Assembly (NCBI RefSeq): GCF_900102165.1
Contig: NZ_FNBD01000008.1
Location: 186,001 to 250,000, forward strand
DNA: 64,000 nt
DNA from: Cellulophaga baltica
Lineage (GTDB): Bacteria; Bacteroidota; Bacteroidia; Flavobacteriales; Flavobacteriaceae
Direction: 5' to 3'
Below are positions 46,207 to 54,307 of this stretch, in pieces. Below the pieces are notes generated by a model that worked only from the letters and a program-made list of their open reading frames with translations, searched no databases and was not told the DNA's origin. Position numbers and translations under genes: made by a program. Each line of letters begins with the position of its first letter. Position 1 is the first letter of the stretch.

Positions 46207-47052
46207 TTATTTTGCGCCCCATTCTTTTAATGAATCTTTATTCATTTTAACGTAATCCATATTCTTCGCTATTTCTGCCGCTGCTAAAGATTTTTTAGCT
46301 GCTTCTATAGCTCCTTTTTTATCACCTGCTTTTGCATAGATAAGAGATTGTTGTCTTAGTTGCCAGAATGCTGGTTTCTCAGTCATTGACATAGCCTTGT
46401 CCATCCATTCTTTAGCTTGCTTAATATCTTTACCAGAATTTAAGTAGTATACTGCAGATGCATAATAATCGCCCGCACCAGGACCAGCCATCACTTTACT
46501 TATTCCTTCCATCACTGTAGCATCGGTAGGAACTTCAAAAGGAATAGCAACTTTAGTCGTATCCCAAGATATTTCTAAATGCGCACCATTATCCGAAATG
46601 TGATTGATTGCCAATGTAAAAGATTCTGCTTTATCTGCTATTGTCGTTGGGTTTATTTTTACTACCGCTGCAACCTTACTTGCATCCCAGCTTTCTGGAG
46701 TTCCCCAGTTTTCTGTATTCGTGTAAAAATTAACTTCCCAAACTGCTTCTCCAGGAACGGTAAAAATAGCATATGAACCTGCTTTAAGTTCTTTCCCTGC
46801 AACTTTTACATCATTGCTAAAAGTAACAATTGAGTTTTTATTAGCTCCTGTTCTCCACATTTTGTCAAAAGGTACTAAATCTCCAAATACCGTTCTACCA
46901 CGCATTGCCGGCCTAGAGTATTCTAAAGTTACATCTGTTAAACCAACAACTTGTGTCACTTTAGCAGCAGGGCTTGCTTGTGGGGTTGCTATTTGAGCAT
47001 TCGCTGCAAAACCAGCGCAAAGTGCTAAAAATAAAAATAGGGTTCTTTTCAT
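46207..47052 (-). CDS. DUF2911 family secreted protein
   Basis: This 281-residue protein has a signal peptide (1-19, ending GFAANAQ). The DUF2911 domain (about 25-170) has the recognisable YSRPAMRGRTVFGDLVPFDKMWRTGANKN and KAGSYAIFTVPG. The C-terminal 100 residues are helical and TPR-like (AKEWMDKAMSM, KKGAIEAAKKSL). Function is unknown; periplasmic location follows from the signal peptide. It is a single-gene unit ending at the shared terminator. Confidence 0.92.
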   Translation of the reverse strand: MKRTLFLFLALCAGFAANAQIATPQASPAAKVTQVVGLTDVTLEYSRPAMRGRTVFGDLVPFDKMWRTGANKNSIVTFSNDVKVAGKELKAGSYAIFTVPGEAVWEVNFYTNTENWGTPESWDASKVAAVVKINPTTIADKAESFTLAINHISDNGAHLEISWDTTKVAIPFEVPTDATVMEGISKVMAGPGAGDYYASAVYYLNSGKDIKQAKEWMDKAMSMTEKPAFWQLRQQSLIYAKAGDKKGAIEAAKKSLAAAEIAKNMDYVKMNKDSLKEWGAK

Positions 47053-47199
47053 GATAATTAGTTATTTAATTTTAACAAAGCTACTAATAAAGGAATCCAT
47101 CAATTGTTAACAAATCCTTAAATAAGAATTCTGAAAAATTATTGAGAAATGTAATTTTTGTTTAAACTTTAATTAGTAAATTTAAACAAAATTTACAGA

Positions 47200-47697
47200 A
47201 TGCGACTTTATAGATTACATTCAAAACAACAATTACCTATTTCTAAAGAGAAAGCATGGAGCTTCCTCTCTGACCCTGCTAATTTAAAAGTGATTACTCC
47301 AGATGCTATGGGGTTTGAGATTTTATCTGGTGCCGATAAGGAAATGTATGCTGGGCAAATTATACAGTATAATGTTTCGCCCGTTGCTGGTATTAAAACG
47401 CGTTGGGTAACAGAAATAACGCATGTTGAAAAGGGTACTTATTTCGTTGATGAACAGCGATATGGACCGTATGCACTTTGGCATCACAAACATTTTATTA
47501 CAGCAACAGCACAGGGTGTAGAAATGGAAGACATCATAGATTATAAAATTCCATTCGGCTGGCTAGGCCAACTGGTGCATGGCCTATTTATAAAAAAACA
47601 ATTAACTACCATATTCAAATATAGAGAAGATAAACTTACATCTCTATTTGGCACCATAGAAGGAGCCAAAAATTATCTTGAACTAAAAAAAATATAA
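47200..47697 (+). CDS. SRPBCC (START-like) family protein
   Basis: This 165-residue ligand-binding-type protein of the SRPBCC superfamily opens LHSKQQLPISKEKAWSFLSDPANLKVITPDAMGFEIL, continues VSPVAGIKTRWVTEITHVEKG and DEQRYGPYALWHHKHFI, and has a long C-terminal helix. Members bind hydrophobic ligands or pigments. It is the first gene of a three-gene operon with an SDR and a photolyase (the SDR start is two bases after this stop). I recall SRPBCC-SDR-photolyase as a recurrent trio in marine bacteria, which suggests a light-response role. Confidence 0.9.
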   Translation: MRLYRLHSKQQLPISKEKAWSFLSDPANLKVITPDAMGFEILSGADKEMYAGQIIQYNVSPVAGIKTRWVTEITHVEKGTYFVDEQRYGPYALWHHKHFITATAQGVEMEDIIDYKIPFGWLGQLVHGLFIKKQLTTIFKYREDKLTSLFGTIEGAKNYLELKKI

Positions 47698-47699
47698 CG

Positions 47700-48392
47700 A
47701 TGAAAAAAAATATACTCCTTATAGGGGGCTCTCACGGTATTGGTTTATCAATAGCCAAAACATTACATGAAAATCATACTATATTTATAGCATCTAGAAC
47801 CAAGGAAGCTTTGGAAGATCTGTCTATAACACATATTTCGTTTGATGCTTTAACTGATGAAATAGATACTTCACTCCTACCCGATACCTTAGACGGATTT
47901 GTATTTTGTCCTGGGAGTATCAATCTAAAACCTTTTAAGATGATGAGTTTAGATACCTTCCATGAAGATATGGAACTCAATTTTTTCAGCATGGTTAAAG
48001 TAGTTAAATCTATTATTTCAAGAATGGCAGAAAATTCTAGTATGGTCTTTTTCAGTACGGTTGCTGTAGGTACGGGTATGCCATTTCATACCAGTGTTGC
48101 TGCAGCAAAAGGAGCCATAGAAGGTTTTGCCAAATCTATGGCTGCCGAATATGCTCCAAAAATTAGAGTGAATGTCATTGCTCCATCTTTAGTAAATACA
48201 CCTCTTGCAAAACGTTTATTGAATAACGACAAGAAAATTGAAATGATGTCTGAAAGACATCCTTTAAAGCGCGTAGGTACCCCTGAAGATATTGCCGCAA
48301 TTTCTGTATTTTTATTGAGTGATAATAGTACTTGGATGACCGGACAAGTTGTAGGCGTTGACGGAGGAATGTCTAGTCTTAATATAAATTAA
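47700..48392 (+). CDS. SDR-family protein lacking the catalytic Tyr
   Basis: The 230 residues have the Rossmann SDR fold. The cofactor motif GGSHGIG (9-15), the Ser (about 119, FFSTVAVG), the Lys (K137) and the C-terminal GQVVGVDGGMS are present. At the active-site YxxxK the Tyr is Val (V133; HTSVAAAKGA), so ordinary dehydrogenase chemistry is unlikely. It could bind NAD(P) or a pigment without turnover, or use another acid. It lies between the SRPBCC gene and the photolyase in one operon. Confidence 0.9.
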   Translation: MKKNILLIGGSHGIGLSIAKTLHENHTIFIASRTKEALEDLSITHISFDALTDEIDTSLLPDTLDGFVFCPGSINLKPFKMMSLDTFHEDMELNFFSMVKVVKSIISRMAENSSMVFFSTVAVGTGMPFHTSVAAAKGAIEGFAKSMAAEYAPKIRVNVIAPSLVNTPLAKRLLNNDKKIEMMSERHPLKRVGTPEDIAAISVFLLSDNSTWMTGQVVGVDGGMSSLNIN

Positions 48393-48412
48393 TCGTATTT
48401 CAAAACAGCTTA

Positions 48413-49723
48413 ATGAGTAAGAAAATTTCAATATTTTGGTTTAGAAGAGACCTACGATTAGAAGACAATATTGGTTTATACCATGCCCTTCAAAGCGATT
48501 ACCCTGTACTTCCTATTTTTATTTTTGATAAAGACATTCTTGAAAATTTACCTAAGGATGATGCTCGTGTGAGTTTTATTTTTAATCAATTAGAAAGTAT
48601 GAGAAATACACTCCAAGAAGCGGTTGAAAGTTCTTTGGCTCTCTATCATGGAATACCACAAGAAATTTTTAAAAGTCTGCTGGAAGATTATGAAGTACAA
48701 GCCGTCTATACCAATCACGACTATGAGCCATATGCAACGGAAAGAGACACAAAAATTCAAGACTATTTAAAAGATAATAATGTTGAATTTCATTCCTATA
48801 AAGATCAAGTAATTTTTGAAAAGGGCGATGTTTTAAAAGACGATGGGGATCCCTATGTAGTATACACGCCATACAAAACCAAATGGAAGTCTATTTTTGA
48901 TTCGAAAAAAGATTTAAAAACCTACAATACTAAAAAATATTTTAAAAATTTCATTGCCCATAGCAGGCTCCCGAATTTGAGTTTATCGGATATGGGATTT
49001 GAAACCTCAAAAATAAAAGTCCCCAACTATACCGCTAGTGCTAAGGTGATACAAAACTATGAGGATACCCGTAACTACCCTGCTATTGAAAATGGCACTT
49101 CACACTTAGGACCACATTTACGCTTTGGTACCGTTTCTATTCGTGAGATAACCAAACGCGCTATCTCTGAAAAAAATGAAGTGTTTTGGAGCGAGCTTAT
49201 TTGGCGCGAATTTTTCATGCAAATTCTTTGGCATTTTCCAAATACTACAAAAAATGCTTTCAGGGCTAAGTATGATCGCATCGAATGGCGCAATAATGAG
49301 GCTGAATTCGAAAAATGGAAGAATGGAGAAACGGGTTACGCACTAGTAGATGCAGGTATGCGCGAGCTTAATACCACAGGGTATATGCATAACAGAGTAC
49401 GTATGTTAGTCGCTAGTTTTTTATGCAAACACTTATTAATAGATTGGCGTTGGGGAGAAGCTTATTTTGCAGAAAAACTTTTAGATTTTGATTTGAGTGC
49501 CAATGTTGGTAACTGGCAATGGGCGGCAGGTAGCGGTGTTGATGCTGCTCCGTACTTCCGGATTTTTAATCCCATGACACAAATCGATAAATTTGATAAA
49601 CAAAAAGAATACATTAATAAATGGGTAACAGATTTACAGGAGCTTACTTATCCAGATAAAATGGTAGATCATAAAATGGCCAGAGAACGTTGTTTAAAAA
49701 CGTATAAGGAAGCACTTTCTTAA
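48413..49723 (+). CDS. phr: Deoxyribodipyrimidine photolyase / cryptochrome, class I
   Basis: The 436 residues have an N-terminal antenna domain (1-130, starting ISIFWFRRDLRLEDNIGL) and a C-terminal FAD domain: GTSHLGPHLRFGTVSIREI, LIWREFFMQILWHFPN, DAGMRELNTTGYMHNRVRMLVASFL, and DFDLSANVGNWQWAAGSGVDAAPYFRIFNP. These hold the FAD-binding and electron-transfer Trp residues. It should repair UV pyrimidine dimers with blue light; CPD repair is more likely than (6-4), but the sequence alone does not decide. It is the last gene of the SRPBCC-SDR-phr operon. Confidence 0.95.
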   Translation: MSKKISIFWFRRDLRLEDNIGLYHALQSDYPVLPIFIFDKDILENLPKDDARVSFIFNQLESMRNTLQEAVESSLALYHGIPQEIFKSLLEDYEVQAVYTNHDYEPYATERDTKIQDYLKDNNVEFHSYKDQVIFEKGDVLKDDGDPYVVYTPYKTKWKSIFDSKKDLKTYNTKKYFKNFIAHSRLPNLSLSDMGFETSKIKVPNYTASAKVIQNYEDTRNYPAIENGTSHLGPHLRFGTVSIREITKRAISEKNEVFWSELIWREFFMQILWHFPNTTKNAFRAKYDRIEWRNNEAEFEKWKNGETGYALVDAGMRELNTTGYMHNRVRMLVASFLCKHLLIDWRWGEAYFAEKLLDFDLSANVGNWQWAAGSGVDAAPYFRIFNPMTQIDKFDKQKEYINKWVTDLQELTYPDKMVDHKMARERCLKTYKEALS

Positions 49724-49814
49724 ATTTAATACGACGGTGTTAAAATTAAATGAGCAATTATAAATTGGTATATCTTTAATCTAGAATTCTCTATTAAAAA
49801 AGTTCTAGAATTTT

Positions 49815-50474
49815 ATGGATAAAATCCCATCATTTGGTAGCCGTTTACGAAGAAATATAGTAACCGTACCTGAAATTATTGAGCAGTGCTCAGGCATTAG
49901 TGTGTTTGGCCAAGTATTGAAATCGTTTTTATTTAGTACAGACGTGGCAATTATCAGGAATACCAATGCAAATGCTATCATAGCGGTGTATCCTTTTACC
50001 CCACAACCAGTAATCTCTAATGCATTGATTTTAGCCGCAGATAAACCCATATTTTGTGGGGTTGGTGGCGGACTCACCACAGGTATGCGTTCATTGGAAT
50101 TGGCGATACATGCAGAATTTCAGGGTGCAATGGGAGTAGTACTTAACAAGCCTACTCCTAATAGTTTAATTGCAGAGTTAAAAGAGAAAATAGATATTCC
50201 TGTGACCATAACTATTGTATCGGACAAAGATGATATCCGTGGAAGAATAAAAGCTGGAGTAGATATTTTTAACGTTTCTGGAGCTAGCAAGACTACAGAT
50301 ATCATTAAGAGAATAAAAGATATTAATCCAGATGTTGCTATTTTAGCTACTGGAGGAAAGTCAGAAGAGACCATATTCGAAGCTATAGAAGCAGGTGCGA
50401 ATGCTATATCTTACACCCCGCCTTCTACAGGAGAATTGTTTAAAGAAATTATGACCCGTTACAGAGACGAATAA
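49815..50474 (+). CDS. TIM-barrel-like protein, often labelled hydrolase
   Basis: The 219 residues form an alternating alpha/beta protein with barrel-like strands: ADKPIFCGVGGGLTTGMRS, GAMGVVLNKPTP, PVTITIVSDKDDI, AGVDIFNVSGASKT, VAILATGGKSEETI and GANAISYTPP. The last two resemble phosphate-binding loops of TIM barrels. No specific reaction can be assigned; database entries for this type tend to say hydrolase without evidence. The next gene starts one base after this stop, so the two are in one operon. Confidence 0.75.
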   Translation: MDKIPSFGSRLRRNIVTVPEIIEQCSGISVFGQVLKSFLFSTDVAIIRNTNANAIIAVYPFTPQPVISNALILAADKPIFCGVGGGLTTGMRSLELAIHAEFQGAMGVVLNKPTPNSLIAELKEKIDIPVTITIVSDKDDIRGRIKAGVDIFNVSGASKTTDIIKRIKDINPDVAILATGGKSEETIFEAIEAGANAISYTPPSTGELFKEIMTRYRDE

Positions 50475-50475
50475 A

Positions 50476-50886
50476 ATGATTGAAATAAAAGAAATTACAG
50501 CAGAAGAAACATATCCACTGCGGCATGAGGTCATGTATCCTAATCATCCTTTTGAGTATATAAAACTTCCAAAAGACCAAGAAGGAAAACACTTTGCTGT
50601 AGTAAATAATGCGAAAAATGTGACCGTAGTTTCTTTATTTTTTGAAAATGATAACGCTCAATTTCGCAAGCTCGCTACCCTAGAATCTGAACAAGGTAAA
50701 GGGTATGCTTCTAAGCTTCTAGATTTTATAATCGCCTATGCCAAGACAAAAAATGCTAAAAAATTGTGGTGTAATGCAAGAGTTAATAAAACCAATTATT
50801 ATAAAAAATTTGGGTTAAAAGAAACCCATAAAACCTATACCGAAGCAGGTATTGATTTTATTATCTTAGAAATGGACTTAATTTAA
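50476..50886 (+). CDS. GNAT-family N-acetyltransferase
   Basis: This 136-residue single-domain GNAT protein has the acetyl-CoA loop as FRKLATLESEQGKGYASKLLDFII (Q/RxxGxG/A type, QGKGYA), then KKLWCNARVNKTNYYKKFGLKE, the usual C-terminal strand and helix. The acceptor is unknown. It converges with the metallophosphoesterase gene across 45 bases that hold no obvious terminator. Confidence 0.9.
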   Translation: MIEIKEITAEETYPLRHEVMYPNHPFEYIKLPKDQEGKHFAVVNNAKNVTVVSLFFENDNAQFRKLATLESEQGKGYASKLLDFIIAYAKTKNAKKLWCNARVNKTNYYKKFGLKETHKTYTEAGIDFIILEMDLI

Positions 50887-50931
50887 AAACTCCCATTTAA
50901 ACAAATAATTAGGGATTTAAAAGCGATAACA

Positions 50932-52422
50932 TTACCTCCATAATACGCTGCTCTCCCGTACATCTAATAACAAATTAGAATTCATTGCTCTTACCTGTAT
51001 TAAATGAGCACCTTCCTTCATGTTTTCTGGAATAGCAATACGCCATAAATGTTTACTATTTTTAACTGTCTCTGGAAATGCACTAATAGGCTGACCTTTA
51101 TAACGGCCTAAAACTTGGAGTTTGTACAATCGTTTTAATTCTGGTGCAACTCCTTCATGTTTATCCATTGGCAACCATTGGTTATCCCCAAAATTAATTT
51201 CTACTTGAGTATTTTCATCTGCCGCAAAAACATTGGCATAAACAAAAGGCTCGTTCAATTCATTTAATGATTTATCCCACTCATTAACTTCAGGAACCCA
51301 TATATTAATTTGCTTGGTTGCGGGTGCTCCTGAAACTTTATATTGAAGTTCACGTTTATCTCCTTCCACATTCATAAACCAATACCCTTTAGGCGTACCA
51401 TCATGCATAATAGAAAATGGGATACCTCTCAAATCATGTGAACCTTGCCACCACGAACCACAAACTGCTCCACAAACCAATTCATGTATTGCAGTTTTCT
51501 GTAATGCTCTCTTATAATAATTATGATATTGGGTATGTGTATGACCTGCAGTAATAAAAACATCATCAAAAGGACGCAGTAGCTTTAGTAAAGCATCCTT
51601 ATTATTAACTTCATTAAAAGGAATATGCATAGCAATATTGATTGCTTTGTACTTATCTTTCTTTAGGGCTATAAGGTTTTTTATAAATTCTAATTGATCA
51701 TTATCGATTTGTGCTTTGTACTTCCCTTCAGGTAAAGGTCTGATATTATTTAAAACTAAAAATAAATTATCTCCATATTCAAAAGCATAATATGAAGGAC
51801 CAAATTTAGCTTCAAAACTAGCATCTCTCTCACTCAAAGTTGTGGCTTCAAAATTCAAATCGTGGTTGCCAATTACATAAAAAACAGGACAACCTACTAA
51901 ACCTAAAACAGCCGCTAGTGGATCAAATATTTCAAGGTTATCAAAAGATAAATCTCCTAACGGCATTATAAAATCTGGTCTATTATAAACCAATTCTTCT
52001 GTTACCAATTTTCCAACATGATGCACATCATCTATAACATCTACCTGTACATCTCCTAAAAGTGCAACTTTGGTTTTTTTATTCTCTGTATGCGCATATA
52101 ATGCAAAGTCATAATCCTTGATGTTCTTTTTTAAAGGATGAAAATACGACTGTACAATATTCAATTCATTTAGTTCTGAAATATAGCCTGACGGTTTTAT
52201 TACAAACACTAAATTACCTGGAATAGCGTTAATAGTATACGCTCCATTAGGATCAGAAACAACAATATCTTTTCCGTTACTTATCAAAATATTGGGAAGT
52301 CCTTTTTCAGTTCTATTCAAAGTTCCATTCTTATTCTCATCTAAAAAAACAGTTCCACTTATTCTCTGACCGAAAGAATACACAACTAAAAGAAAAAATA
52401 ATGGTATTAATCGTTTTTTCAT
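50932..52422 (-). CDS. Secreted calcineurin-like phosphoesterase
   Basis: This 496-residue protein has a signal peptide (1-18, ending VYSFGQ). An SdrD-B-like N-terminal domain follows (about 20-100; GTVFLDENKNGTLNRTEKG). The metallophosphatase core (about 115-330) has all metal-binding motifs: LLGDVQVD, MPLGDLSFDN, VIGNHDLN, NIAMHIPFNE and AGHTHTQYHN. The C-terminal domain (about 345-496) is beta-rich. It should be an active two-metal phosphomonoesterase or diesterase acting outside the cytoplasm. It lies ten bases after the PLC-phosphatase fusion and ends the SusCD operon. Confidence 0.94.
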   Translation of the reverse strand: MKKRLIPLFFLLVVYSFGQRISGTVFLDENKNGTLNRTEKGLPNILISNGKDIVVSDPNGAYTINAIPGNLVFVIKPSGYISELNELNIVQSYFHPLKKNIKDYDFALYAHTENKKTKVALLGDVQVDVIDDVHHVGKLVTEELVYNRPDFIMPLGDLSFDNLEIFDPLAAVLGLVGCPVFYVIGNHDLNFEATTLSERDASFEAKFGPSYYAFEYGDNLFLVLNNIRPLPEGKYKAQIDNDQLEFIKNLIALKKDKYKAINIAMHIPFNEVNNKDALLKLLRPFDDVFITAGHTHTQYHNYYKRALQKTAIHELVCGAVCGSWWQGSHDLRGIPFSIMHDGTPKGYWFMNVEGDKRELQYKVSGAPATKQINIWVPEVNEWDKSLNELNEPFVYANVFAADENTQVEINFGDNQWLPMDKHEGVAPELKRLYKLQVLGRYKGQPISAFPETVKNSKHLWRIAIPENMKEGAHLIQVRAMNSNLLLDVRESSVLWR

Positions 52423-52432
52423 GACAATTCTT

Positions 52433-54229
52433 TTATTTATTTATAGCATTAAGAATTTTTGTAAACAATGCGCTATTCTCATAAACTCCTTGGAATTTCC
52501 CTGAACTTGGACCATAAGCAAAAATAGGAACCATAACTCCGGTATGATCATGTGATGCAAAATCAGCTTCAATTTTGTTGGTATTCATATCTCCGTCAAG
52601 TAAACTCAAGCCAGATGTTTCATGGTCTGCTGTAATTACCACTAAGGTTTCACCATCACGATCTGCAAACTTTATAGCTTCCGTAATCGCGGTATCAAAA
52701 TCAATCGCTTCAGAAATAACTCCTTCAATATCATTATAATGACCAAAGCTATCTATTTGAGCTCCTTCTACAAGTAAGAAGAAAGGATTATTATCTTTGG
52801 ATAAAAAAGATATTCCCTCTTTAGTGGTTTTAGACAAAACATTTGATCTTCCGTCGATTATGGAAGGCACCCCGTTTTCCGAGAGAAAAAAGCCAACTTT
52901 AGTCGCTTTCACATTACTTAACTCATTCAATTGATTAATTATAGAAAAATTTGAAGCTATTGGTAACGTATGGAAAGTAGATTTTCCACCACCAGCGAAA
53001 AAGTTTAATGGACTAGAAATCAGGTCTTTTGCAATAGCCAAGGTCTCTGACCTATCTATTTGGTGGGCATAGAAAGAAGACGGAGTAGCACCTGTAATTT
53101 CATCAGTAGTAATTATTCCCGTTTTATATCCTTTTTTAGAAAGAATTTCTATGATATTAGGGATTGGTTCACCCTTACTATCTGTACCTATTGCTCTATT
53201 GTTTGTTTTTATTCCCGTGGCCATGGCAGTAGCAGCTGCTGCAGAATCTGTTGAGAAATCGTCGGCAGCTTGCGTTTTCACTAAACCTATACTTTTTAGT
53301 TGTGTTAAGGTAAGCGCTCCTTTATTTGCTAAAACAGCCGCGGAAATTTGTGATAAACCCGTGCCATCACCAATCATCAAAATAATATTTTTTACAGGCT
53401 TATCTCTATTGTCAGATTTGAAATTTGGACTATAAACCTCTGAAGAAATAGTAGCTCTATGAATCCGAGAATCTAGACTTCGAACATATTTAGAACACTC
53501 ATAAATAGCATCGGTATTGATCACGTCTACCCCTAAATCTACAAAGGTGCGCCATGCTGTTTTTGAATCTGGTGTTGCCCAAAACCTAAAGGTCTTCCCT
53601 AAACTCTTTGCTTGCGCTAATACATTTGTTACCTTTTCTAAATCTTCATGGGTAAGCCTTCCTTTACCATTCCAGTGAGAATACTGCTTAAAACTTGTAC
53701 TTACCATAGCAACCTTTTTCCAATTCTCTTCACTCAAATTATGCGAAATTTTTTGGTAATCAAAAAATATAAATTCCGGATAGTTTCTATAGTTTTCAGC
53801 CTCTGGTCTATTTCCAGAAATGACAATTTTAATTTCAGGATGTTCTATTATTTTGGGGTACTTTTTTAAACGCTTAATAATGGCATTCAAAGTGGTAATA
53901 GCTTCTGACTTTACATCTATCATTAAATGGAATTGATGTATAGATCCAATATTATTTTCAATCGCGGAATTTAGTGGTATCAAATATAAATTCTCAAGCG
54001 TACGTTCAGCATCTATTTCTGCATCTGTGTGTGCTACTTTTAGAGATTTATTCTTTAAAAATACATCAACCTCTATACTATTTAATCCATTTGAAAAGGC
54101 AGTCCAAAAAGGTACACTTTGTACATAGTCATTATGAGAATGAATTAAAACAGCATTTTTTTCTTGTCCGTAGGAAGCTATTGTTATAAAGAAAACAACG
54201 ATCCAAACGATTCTTTTAAATAAAAACAT
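52433..54229 (-). CDS. Fusion of PI-PLC/GDPD-like domain and alkaline phosphatase
   Basis: This 598-residue secreted protein has a signal peptide (1-21, ending IASYGQ). Residues 25-255 match the PI-PLC/GDPD superfamily branch of AIM6-like proteins: HSHNDYVQSVPFW with H30 and H32, GLNSIEVDVFL with acidic metal ligands, and KVAHT. Residues 275-598 form a PhoA-type alkaline phosphatase: LMIGDGTG (metal D288), DDFSTDSAAAATAMATG (nucleophile S329), GAQIDSFGHYND, ITADHETSG and FASHDHTG with later metal ligands. One chain could thus cut a phosphodiester and then free the phosphate. It lies between susD and the phosphoesterase. Confidence 0.92.
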   Translation of the reverse strand: MFLFKRIVWIVVFFITIASYGQEKNAVLIHSHNDYVQSVPFWTAFSNGLNSIEVDVFLKNKSLKVAHTDAEIDAERTLENLYLIPLNSAIENNIGSIHQFHLMIDVKSEAITTLNAIIKRLKKYPKIIEHPEIKIVISGNRPEAENYRNYPEFIFFDYQKISHNLSEENWKKVAMVSTSFKQYSHWNGKGRLTHEDLEKVTNVLAQAKSLGKTFRFWATPDSKTAWRTFVDLGVDVINTDAIYECSKYVRSLDSRIHRATISSEVYSPNFKSDNRDKPVKNIILMIGDGTGLSQISAAVLANKGALTLTQLKSIGLVKTQAADDFSTDSAAAATAMATGIKTNNRAIGTDSKGEPIPNIIEILSKKGYKTGIITTDEITGATPSSFYAHQIDRSETLAIAKDLISSPLNFFAGGGKSTFHTLPIASNFSIINQLNELSNVKATKVGFFLSENGVPSIIDGRSNVLSKTTKEGISFLSKDNNPFFLLVEGAQIDSFGHYNDIEGVISEAIDFDTAITEAIKFADRDGETLVVITADHETSGLSLLDGDMNTNKIEADFASHDHTGVMVPIFAYGPSSGKFQGVYENSALFTKILNAINK

Positions 54230-54245
54230 AAAATTTAAAAATTAA

Positions 54246-54278
54246 GAAAAGGTGCAACCAGTGAGAATGTACCTTTTC
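54246..54278 (-). other. Hairpin between susD and the PLC-phosphatase gene
   Basis: GAAAAGGTGCA (54246-54256) pairs with TGTACCTTTTC (54268-54278) with one G-U. On the minus strand a T/A-rich run follows (TTAATTTTTAAATTTT). It could be a partial terminator or an mRNA-stabilising end that keeps susCD messages more abundant than the enzyme genes. Confidence 0.5.
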
Positions 54279-54307
54279 AAATTAAAAACATAAAATAAGT
54301 ATAGAAA

